From contig JAJLRJ010000011.1 in the NCBI GenBank assembly GCA_024195265.1, forward strand, positions 5,010,866 through 5,074,865: a DNA stretch of 64,000 bases, written 5' to 3'. The stretch is from Dendrophyllia cribrosa (taxonomy: Eukaryota; Cnidaria; Anthozoa; Scleractinia; Dendrophylliidae). The stretch's first letter is position 1; each line of letters starts with the position of its first letter. The position numbers were made by a program, and so were the translations under genes. The notes below the pieces were generated by a model, which worked only from the letters and a program-made list of their open reading frames with translations, searched no databases and was not told where the DNA came from. Positions 52,713 to 63,456 of the stretch are shown piece by piece.

Positions 52713-55361
52713 CATTATACATACGAATCCTCTAAGCGTTTAAGCGTTTAAGGCGTCCATGATTAACCGATGTCCGTTAGATCACCATATTAATCTGTTT
52801 TGTATAAGCGAATAGCTCGGGCGAGAGCGAATAGTCAAGGAGAATGTAGCCGCCGGCTGTATTCTACTTTCTTATAGGAAAAAGGTCAAGATGAAGCAGA
52901 AATCGTGTAAAAATGGATCGATATCCTAATTATATGTAACGTAGAATTAATGACAATTTTTTTTTTCAAATGTTGCCGGCACCGGCTGTCAACTTTACTG
53001 TGCAAATTTCCCTTGCTTTTGGAAGACAGAAGAAATTATTTCTTTCTTCTCCAAGTTCAGGTCTAGTTATACCAGGACTGAGTAATCATTTTTGAAATAA
53101 TCAAAAGAAAAGTGAGTGGAATAGTAGGAAAATATTTCGGCTATTTTATAGATATTCCTATTATTACATGGACTACGACAACGTATACTCAGCTAAAGTT
53201 ATATAACGAGGCATTCAGTAAAACTGAATGTATTTTTCTTCATAAAATGAGACTTAGTTTACCAGATGCCGCGCAAAATATATCTATACGAGCTTAGTTC
53301 TGCACGCTCATCTATTTTTTGACGATTAAAATTGCTCAACAGACCGTGGGTGGAAACTATGAACTAAACTGGACGTCTCTACTAGTCACTATGATAATTG
53401 AGTTGCTTTCGCGAGGAAATAGAATGCTAAAGCAGTATATGGGTATCAAGATGTTGTTTTTTAAATAGTACTGAAATTGTGAATAAAATGAATTTTTTGT
53501 AGATATTGTAAATTTGTTTCCAACTCGATGTCTACTGTTTAAATGCTTTTTTTTTGCAAACATGGGGTGCGAAATCGCGAGACGGCGCATTGCGCACAGC
53601 AGGCCAAACGCACGGTTGTCAAGCTCTGTAGCATCGTTTTCGAATGTGGCATAACGAGATGACAATTTTAAGACTGATCTTACACGCATTTGAAATTGGT
53701 AAACAATAATTGAAAATGTAAAGTGGTATTTGAACCGTAGATTTTGTAGTGCAATTTGACACAATTCCAATCTTGTAATGACATAATTCACAAAAGCTGA
53801 TCATCCGTACGAAGCCTTTTCCGCACTATTAAGCTGACCAGCGAAGCGAGTTGTTTACGTTATCCGCATCACTGACCTACACCTTTTTTTGTAATTACTT
53901 CATGCACCACAAATTGTCTTGACCTACAGCAATTCAACTTCGAAAGAGCCTGGAGCAGTTACAGTTATTGTCAATAAGACTCGACAGGCCTGTCATACGA
54001 ATTTTTCGTTTAGAAGTGTCCAGATAAGGAGACGGTTTCAGTTAACTACCAGTCTTTCATGAAATAAAAGTTCTTAAGTACCTCGTCAAGTGTTTATCGT
54101 AGCTCACGGTTGTTATTATAGACTTGTTCGGCTAGAACAATTTGTTAAGAGTTAGATTCTTAATTAAGCTCTTTTCGCCCCACTTGCGCGGTTATGAGCG
54201 TTGCAAGTAAGGTTCGCATAACATGAATCTAAAGCTTGAGCCTTATTTAACCATGTTAACATGGCATGCTGGTGGGAAAGGGTGTTTCTTTAAGTACCTC
54301 AAACTTGCTGGAAAATCGGACCAAAAATAGAACAGAAATGATGATCAGTAAAAAGAAACCAAACTTTTGCATATTTCGAATCTTAGCTGAATCTGATTTC
54401 AGGCTTATGTTTTTTCAAGTGAGATAAGATATCGCATTTCATTAAATATAGAGAATGGTCTTTGTTCCTTCTCGATAGTTAGATAATTGCTTTCTTGCAT
54501 TTTACTCCAGCTTTTACAAAAATCATTGCAAAGGCAACTGAAGTTAACTAAAGGCTGGAAGGATTCCCTGTAAAACAAGCCTTTCAACTTAATTCGTTCT
54601 TGTCACGTGATTCTGATGGAACAACTGCCTCGCAGTAATGTATAAAACAAGCCATATAAACTAAATTTGAACCCAGCTACAGTAGTCTTAAACTACAGCA
54701 TTTTGAGGGAAATGTGAACTATGAATTTTAAATGTTTGGGTGCGTTTAAGAAAGTGGAGTTATACGTTCCTGGATTTAAGCGTCTACTTTATATATCAAT
54801 CTTCAACATACAGCAGCTTACATTAATAAGGGTTTTTCTATTTCGCTCAGCAAACAAGTTTAAATCGCTTTCACTTCGGTGAAAGACGATTTAGCTTTCA
54901 TTCTATCTTCCTCTTTTGTAATGAAACACATAAAATATACTTGATCTTATCATATAAAGCGTTTCTCTTTGTCTGTGTCAAATAAAAACACAGGTATATA
55001 GAGGTACCAGTCATCATTTCCCGGCAGTTGTCCATTGAAATTCTTCTTCTATGACGGTATGCTTGCGCCTACAATGACGTAAAGAATACTCCGGCTAATT
55101 TTGCACTTTTGAGTCACGTGAACAAAACTCGGCGCATGATTGGCCAACCAGAGTATCAATGATGTAATTTCATTCTATTGTTCTGCGAAATGGAGTCCGT
55201 TCCCTAACCTTCATAACAAAGGAATATAATTTTATGATGGTAAAAAGTTAAGAAAAATATCGCATTTATTTTTATATATTTTTCTCAAAAAGTATTTCGT
55301 TTTTAGATCTTTCATTTTTAGAATTTAGAATAATGATACATTGTGGCTGACAAAAAGCGCG
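52713..55361. other. Intergenic region B-C (2.6 kb), no gene seen
   Basis: AT-rich with no coding character. One small hairpin (AAATCGCTTTCACTTCGGTGAAAGACGATTT region, 54863-54893) and the possible gene B poly(A) signal at 53482. Promoter elements of gene C could not be recognised. Confidence 0.6.
53482..53487 (+). promoter_or_regulatory. Possible poly(A) signal of gene B
   Basis: This is the first AATAAA found after the gene B stop, 770 bases downstream. A variant signal nearer the stop may be used instead, so the assignment is weak. Confidence 0.35.
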
Positions 55362-55425
55362 ATGAAGGATCAAAGACGTTTGTACATTCGCGTTTGTCTT
55401 CTATGCCTCTGTGCGCTTTGTAAAG
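55362..55425 (+). CDS. Gene C exon 1: signal peptide
   Basis: ATG at 55362, basic start (MKDQRRLYIR) and hydrophobic, Cys-rich core (VCLLCLCALC). The donor is GTAAGC at 55426, phase 1, 21 codons plus one base. The intron is only 96 bases. Confidence 0.85.
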
Positions 55426-58400
55426 GTAAGCAAATTTGTTGCAGATAATATCGTTGAGTCATCCAGTTGTGTGTGCATGAATTGCCGTTTGACTAATTTT
55501 TCGTGTGTATATCTACAATAGTCGTGATGTGCGACTACCTCGAAGCATGTAAGAAAACGCTTATCGAGGAGAACGTGACGTTAAAGGGAGGTATAGGAGC
55601 GGGAACATTCAGGATTTTGGGTAAAGTGACAAGCATGGACTCTTGTATTGAACTTTGTTGCAAAACGTCGACTTGCGATGTGGCGTTCCTCTCTGCGGCT
55701 AAATGTTACGGAGTTGAGTGCGTGAGCGATGAAGAGTGCAAGTCTACAGCGACCGATACATCAGATATTAGGGTCCTTATAGCACATGTGAGAACGGGCC
55801 ATAAAAAAGGTTAGTGATCGAACAGGCGGTAAATAACGAGCTGTGTTGGTTACATTAGCTTTGTTGGTTTAAGTCGCTGTCAGCTTGGACTGTTGATTTT
55901 TTTTTAAATCCCTTATTTCGGATTGCAGAAAAATTGAACATCGCGGCGTAATTCAAAAGAAATGGATTGTTAATCCTCAACGTGGCACGTGAATGGATTT
56001 TTACGCAAATAAGCCTTATAAAATCATTTATACACCTCCGTTTTATTTCAAAATGACATTTACAATGGTAGGCTTGCATGGGATTCTAGTGTATTTGAAG
56101 GCTGATTAAGCGCTTGGGCTAAATTTCAGTGGAGCGAGCGATGATTTCTACGGCGATTAAGCTCATTAAACTTTGATCGCTTTCGGATTTGAAAGCCTGA
56201 AAGGAAGACCAGCCACCCGGTCCGGAAGAATTGTGAGAGCAGGTTGTTGGACAATTATAAAGCGAAAAAGTGTGTAAATATTCCCTTCAAAAAGCGCCGC
56301 CTTGAACAATTACATTTTTATTTCCATATTGGTTTAAAAGTAAGTTCTTTTACGTTTTCACTTAAGAATTTAAATGAGTAAAGTTTGCACTTTGGAAGAG
56401 GAATTGGTTTCTAATGTAGCTGTTCTGTTCCCGCAGTGGCCGTTTATATAGTATTTTTGGTCTACTCAGAAAAAACAATTCAATACAGTACAAGCAATGG
56501 AGAACAGTTTCTAACATTGAACGAATAGAAACCATTGTCATAAACACAAGAATAAAAGCCTCATTTTTTCCCAGGTCCTTAGTGATTTTCCGACGACATG
56601 ATCCGAGCTATTTCCCGCGCTATATCCACCATCTTGTTTTCTTAACTGTTTTATTTTGCAATGACTGGAAAGGTTTTTTGTAACGATTCCGAAAGGTTAT
56701 ACAAATACATTGTGCTGTTTTAAAGGAAACTTTCTCTAATTGAATGAGAAAATCGACTCTTTATGAAAACATGACAGCGACTAACGCCAGCTTTTTATTA
56801 TTTTAACATACAATTTACCATTCCACGCCTTCAAGCACACACAACAGGATTTAAAAACGAAGAAATCGCTATTTTTAAGTAAATGTTAAGCGATTTTTTC
56901 GTTATTTCATTGACATTTCGCTACCTAAAACCAGAAGGATAGTGATATATGATTAGGGGGGGAGGGGAGGGGAGGGTAACCCTGCGATAGTGTAGCATCC
57001 CATCCATGGAGAGTAGTAATAATCCTAGTCACTTCATAATACAGTGGAACTTCCATTTAGGGGACACCATTGGCACCAGAAGAAGTGTCCCCTTAATAGA
57101 GGTGTCCATTTAATAGAGGAGATAATTACAAAGATTATCGGAACGTTTTGCCGGCCAAGACCAGGAGAAGTGTTCCTTATATAGAGGTGTCCCAAAGCAG
57201 AGGTTCCACTGTATATACACCAGGTCACCCTGTGTTGGACTAGCATCCCATCCAGGGGGAGTAGTAATACTCCTAGTCACTTCATAGTATATAAACCAAG
57301 TCACCCTGTGCCTTGGACTAGCATCCCATCCAGGGGGGAGTAGTAATACTCCTAGTCACTTCATAGTATATAAACCAGGTCACCCTGTGTTGGACTAGCA
57401 TCCCAACCAGGGGGAGTAGCAATACTCCTAGTCACTTCATAGTATATAAACCAGGTCACCCTGTGTTGGACTAGCATCCCATCCAGGGGGAGTAGTAATG
57501 GTCCCAGTTGCTATACAGTGCTAAAGAAACCACAGTTAAGCGTTGGCTTAGTCCAATGATTTGCTATTTGCAGAAGAAAGTCTCGCTCAATCATTCCCTC
57601 GGCTAACAGCACACTTTTTTCAAGGAGGCCAAAGTTGTATTTTGATGGACGTCTATGAACTTCAGTTCCGACAGATTCTAGAGCAACAGATCCAAATGAT
57701 CAGAAAATTTTAAACCCTTAGAGAAATTAAAACTTTATCAAAATCGACATCCAGGCACTCTAGATTTTAATGAGAAGATAGCATTTAAATAAAACGGTTT
57801 ATAAAATAAAATATATATAAATTCAACTGCACGTGAATGCCTACTTGCAAGCCCAATGAATTGCTTACTAGTGAAACCGGCACTAGCGGGTCAAAGAAAC
57901 GTTATATACAACGCAATAGGCCATTTCCGAGTTACGTTATGCCTCGTTGTCAAAGTGAGGCTAGGTGCAAAACCTTTCATATGAAGATGAGTTTTATTTG
58001 CATTTGAATAAAAAACAATTTTCATATGAAAGGTTGTGCACCTAGCCTCGCTTTGACAACGAGGGATAACGTAACTCGGAAATGGCCTATTTGATTTTTC
58101 TTATTTTGTAAGCTATATATTCTTTATTTAATAAGCTTGAAATGTTCTTTTTTCCTTTTATTAGCCAGTTAAATTGTTTATCATTTCGCTATGTCGCTCG
58201 GAAATTCCATCAGAATTCAAGAAAATGTTTCATTGATTAATTACTGATTGATGCTCTTCAAAACTCAACTATGGTCCCCTTGAATGAAATGAAAAAGGGC
58301 GCGTGTTATTAGTACCCGCTGTAATGCTAAGCTATAATTAAACTGAAAGCTAAAAATCCTGTATTTTAATCTTTGCAGATAACACGTCTCTTGCATTTAT

Positions 58401-61400
58401 AACTCCGAATTTCACCTCAAGTGTCAAACCACATCCTAACGGATTCTTGGGACCAAATCAAGCGGGGCTCTCTTCAACTAACACACCAAAGGGCCTCATA
58501 GCCCAGGGACAAAAATCACAAGACAATGTGAATCCTACCATGGCTGGGCAATGTAGGCCTGGGAAAGTATTCAAAGAAGTAACTTTAAAAGGAGGAATTA
58601 ACGCCGGAACATATAAAGATGTCGGTGCGGTGCAAAGCATGGAGGAATGCTCTAGCAAATGTTGCGAGTTTGCGGCGTGCGATTTAGCTTTCATGCTCTC
58701 GAGTAGATGTTATCTTGTTGGGTGTTCAGAAGGCAAAGACTGTCAAATACAGAAAGCAAAGCCTTCACCTTATCATCCTTCAGTGACTTATATTGAGCGT
58801 TGGAATAAAGAAGGTGTTAAGCATACAGGTATGTGGTGTTTATAAATAAACCTTTCAATGCCAAAGGCGAACAAAATCAAAATGGAAGAAAAATTTAAGT
58901 TTGCTTTTGTGTATAAGAGCGGCTTTCAATTGAATGTCGAATGAATGGATAGATGAATACATGGATGATTGGATCAATGGGTGGGTAAACAAATGAATGA
59001 ATGAATAATGAATAAATGGATGGATGGATGGATGGATGGATGGATGGATGGATGGACGGACGAATAAAGCGATGAATCTACATAAAAAAGGACTTAAAAA
59101 TACTTTTTAAAATGTTCTAACCCTAACCCTAACTTTTACCCGTTTTACATAACTACATTACATCCATACTTTTACCAAGGCGCCCTCGGACCATGCTTAA
59201 AAGCACAAAGTCTCTTGATCTTACCCCCTAAAGACATATGCAACATACATCAGGGTATGCTGTCAAGTGACTACATCCTTGTTATCTCGTGAATACGCGA
59301 AGCGTTGAGCGAGTTATAGTATACGGGAACAGATATGCAAATTTTCATTCGTTCCTTCATGGGGAAACTTTTTAAATTCCCGTTAATGGCTCTTTAGAGC
59401 CCTTTCATTTATTATTCTCCACGAATATTCTAATTTAATCTTCTTTCTGCAGTATTTCTGAGCGATTCACCAGAAACAAAATACAGCTGCCCTGTAGTGA
59501 AACCGTTGACAAAGGTTACCCTCAAGGGAGGACTAAAGGCCGGGGATTTTACGGACACAGGGAAAGTGGGCAGCATAAAGGAATGTTACGCAACATGCTG
59601 CCAGCAGTCCTCATGTAATCTGGCCTTTATGCTGGGTCAGAACTGTTTTTCTGTGAAATGTTATAATAAAGACTTATGCAGCACCATTCCAGCACAACCA
59701 TCGATTTTTAATCCACAAATTGCGTACGTTTGGAGCAGAAACGAAATGAAAGGTGGTAAGTTAATAGAGCTTTTTAGCTGCGTTTGGTGTTTACATCCCC
59801 GCGGGGGGGGGGGGGGGGGGACTCACAGATAAAATTAACGGGAGTGATGGTCGGAAATTTTGAAAGGAACTCTTTAAAAGTAACAGAAAGCCGTTTTGAG
59901 GGTGGGGCTCACATTAATTTTTACCCTTAATAGGCATCGATTCCTTGCTACACTACCCAAATATGGTCACAAAATTATCGTTATACGCTATGTCTACATG
60001 ACGAATATCCCACGATGGCGGTAAATTTCGCATTTTTACAAGATAATGCAAAAATGACGGACCGGCCTCGATATTTTTTCTTCAAACTGTGCTTTGTTAT
60101 CAATGTGTTGAATTATAAAACTATTATTGCGCTCAAGCTTGCGTGATATCGCCTAATTTTAGCCGACTCGGCCTACGGCCTCGTCGGCTAAGAATTGGGT
60201 GATATCACGCGCGCTTTCGCGCTTTAATAGTTAAATGATTACAATGGCGAGAAGCTCATTTTGGTGTCTCAATTACAATTTATATTTAATTTTTTTTATT
60301 TACAATTAAACAGAGGACTTCTAAGATTCAGACATGCTTTGTCATAATGCGCGCTTACAGTTTGCAATCAATAATTATACAAAAAACTCTAATTCCCATT
60401 CCCAAGGTCTCTTTTACATTTAAGCCGCCAATGCACGTTTTATTTTTCTCGACAGAGATTGATGTAACATTGTTCATACGTTGGAAACGCTCTCAATAAT
60501 TGAGGCTTTGGTAGCTACAATTGCGGACTCGAATCCTTTCGAGGCTTTTATCGGAATTTAATTAATTGCGTTCATCACTGGAAGAACATTTCATCATTCC
60601 AAATATTGATTTATTTCATATTCTCTTCCTAGACTCACCAAAAAGTAAAATTCTCAAGCCTCAAGTGGTCTGTCCTGCTAACAAGGTGTTGGAGAGCGTC
60701 ACACTTGTCGGGGGGATTAAATCTGGGTACTTTCGTGATCACGGCAAGGTCAAAGACATGGAGAAATGTCGACGAATCTGCTGTGAGATGCCCCATTGTA
60801 ACTTGGCCTTCATGTTGTCCTCGAGCTGCTTTTCAGTGGCTTGTAAGAGCGCGGCCGCGTGTAAGACCCAGCCGGCTAATCCATCACGATATAACCCCAA
60901 GATATCTTACGTCAGAGATTATGGATCCAATGAGTTAATAGGTGAGAATACTGCATGATTAATAGTTTCTGGCTTACAGCGGTTACCAATAACATGCGAC
61001 TTACGGCCTTCAAAAGAGGCGGATAAAGTTGAGTTTTAGTGGACGTCAATCAAAGAAAAGCCGTTAAAAATGTTGGATTCTGACAGAATATCAAGCAAAC
61101 AGAGCTAAACAATCGACAATTCTACCAGCTAAGAGAAGGTACATCTTTATCAAAATTTATTTCCAAGCCAGTTAAAAAAAGGAGACAAGCTGCCTTTTGC
61201 AGAAACTGTATTTTTAAAATAGCACTTTTAAATTTCACTGCACGTAAAAAATTGGCAAACTCGGCGATGCATGAATAGTAGGCGGATTATAAAGCCGCTA
61301 CAAGCAACGCCAGGTTTTTATCATGTTGAATTGAACGGAATCTTCTCTTTAAAACTGTAACTGACTTCCAATTATTTGTTTGTTTTAAAATTTTTACCTT

Positions 61401-63272
61401 TCTTTTCTGGTATAATTATTCGAAATCAAGTCGTAATTTAATAAACAATGCTAACGGTCTTCCTTTGATTGACTTTCACCAAACTTAAGTTTGAGCGTCT
61501 GGAATAAGGTGCGATGGGTCGCGTGTCAATGGTTACCGCTGTAAAGGGCTGGTTCCCACTAGCAGTGGACACGACTGAAGCGGAATCGTTCGTAAGAAAG
61601 TTACGATTTAGTGGAAATCAATACGTCGGAAGCGGATAGTGTGCAACACAAGCAGAAACCGAATCGGAATTCTAGTCCTCCCGATTCCGATTCCGTCGAG
61701 CTTGAAGAATGGTTCGGTGTAGTTCAGTTAAAATATGATTGCCTACTTTTCCAAAATTTGTAGGCTTCAAATGAAAGCTATCCTTTCTGCCTTTTCCACA
61801 ATTATGTTCGAATATCTAGCAATTTTCCGATTTTTTAATCTTTGTTCCTAAAACACATGTTCCTAAAACACACGTCGTGATGCCAGGGACAATTTAGCTC
61901 TATGAGCATCCAGTCTATTTATTCCCTCTCTTTTTCTCGTTGTCCATATCGGCTCATTTTCCTCTATTAAAGAAAGGCCAATCTTTTCGTAAGCTAAGGT
62001 CTGTGGCTCCTTAAAAAGTTATAACGCGGTTGTGTTTATCCAATGCAATCCGAGCAGTTTCTTTCTTCACCTACTTTTTAATCAGTCTTTCATTTTTTTA
62101 AGTCAAGTTTTCTCATATGCATCTTAAACCTTAACAGGTGCACCAAAGCCTTCAGATCAGCAAACGAAGGAAACAATCCCGGGTTTATCACAGACACCTC
62201 TGCCACAACCATCGGTGCCAGGACAGACACCATCCGTTCCGGGACAGACACCCCAAACGCCTGGACAGATAGCTCAAATTCCTGGATTGACAGCTCAGAT
62301 ACCTGGACTGACAGCTCCATCAGGAGATGCGACACAGATGGCACAGTTTGCACAAACCCAGCTACGAGGGCAAACACCTTCGTTACCGGGGCAAGCGCAA
62401 CAGCTGTCCCCACTTACCCCACCCCTACCCCCTGCGTCACCTTTCGCGTCCAACCCGCAGATGGGTCAGAAGCCTCTTATGCCGTTGACTGGAACCCCAC
62501 TTGACAACGGCGCAGGTTCGTATAACGTAAAATGATAGTGAGAAGTCTCTAGATGAGGCCAGGCGTACTTTTCTCAAAAGTCCAGAAAAGTTAGTTTTGT
62601 GCAGACTGTTTGCGCATTAGACTTAGTTTTTTGCTGAACTTGAAAGCTTAGATATAGAATTCTTGGTTGAACATGTCGGGCTAGTTTACGGGCTAAAAAC
62701 TACAGCGCACCTTGATAGAAACAGAAGTTAAAAAAATACTGAGCTTACAGGCCCGAATGTCTTCGGGAGCTTGGAGAAATGCACGCCAGGATAAACAAGG
62801 AGCCTGTATGGTGACACATGGGCTTGTAGTGATAGCAAAGGAATTACTACTGCGAACATCTACAACTTACAATCTTCGTGGTAAAGATATTCTAACTATA
62901 CCCAAGGTCAACTCTACAAAGCAAGGTCTAAGATCTTGGCAGTACCTGGGCCCGAAGATATGGAATGCATTACCGGAAGCATTGAAACATGAGACTAAAC
63001 TAAGTAACTTTAAAAGACGCTTGAAAAAAATTGACGTCACACAGTTATATTGATCTGTAATAGTTTTATTATTATTGAACTGTACATAGTTTTATCTTAA
63101 TTATTTTTATTACTGTACATATTCTCTGATTTTTATATTATATCTTAGTGCTTTCGTTTTTCTTTTCTTTTTTTTGTGGCAATACCTGGAAAATAGCGAT
63201 ACTTACAATACAGAAATGAGCTAAGTGTATTAGACCACATTAATAAAGGTTACTTACTTACTTACTTACTTA

Positions 63273-63309
<37 letters not shown>

Positions 63310-63314
63310 CTACC

Positions 63315-63356
<42 letters not shown>

Positions 63357-63362
63357 TTTACA

Positions 63363-63393
<31 letters not shown>

Positions 63394-63425
63394 CTAATTA
63401 CTTACTTACTTACTTACTTACCTAA

Positions 63426-63456
<31 letters not shown>

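Larger units (their letters stand above)
55810..58378. other. Intron 2 of gene C (2.6 kb)
   Basis: It contains the ~79-bp tandem array with its inserted MITE (56988-57510) and a long foldback (57915-58090). A G-rich run sits near 56955-56975. No exon is supported. Confidence 0.6.

Noticed and set aside
56988..57510. CRISPR-like array
   Set aside because: Units are direct tandem copies with no unique spacers, in a eukaryotic intron.
59115..59132. Telomere-like (CCCTAA)n
   Set aside because: Only about two and a half units; chance or a small remnant.
6745..60916. PAN/apple or EGF assignment for the repeated Cys domain
   Set aside because: The C-x3-CC-x4-CD-x-A and CFxVxC pattern fits MANSC better; EGF spacing is different.
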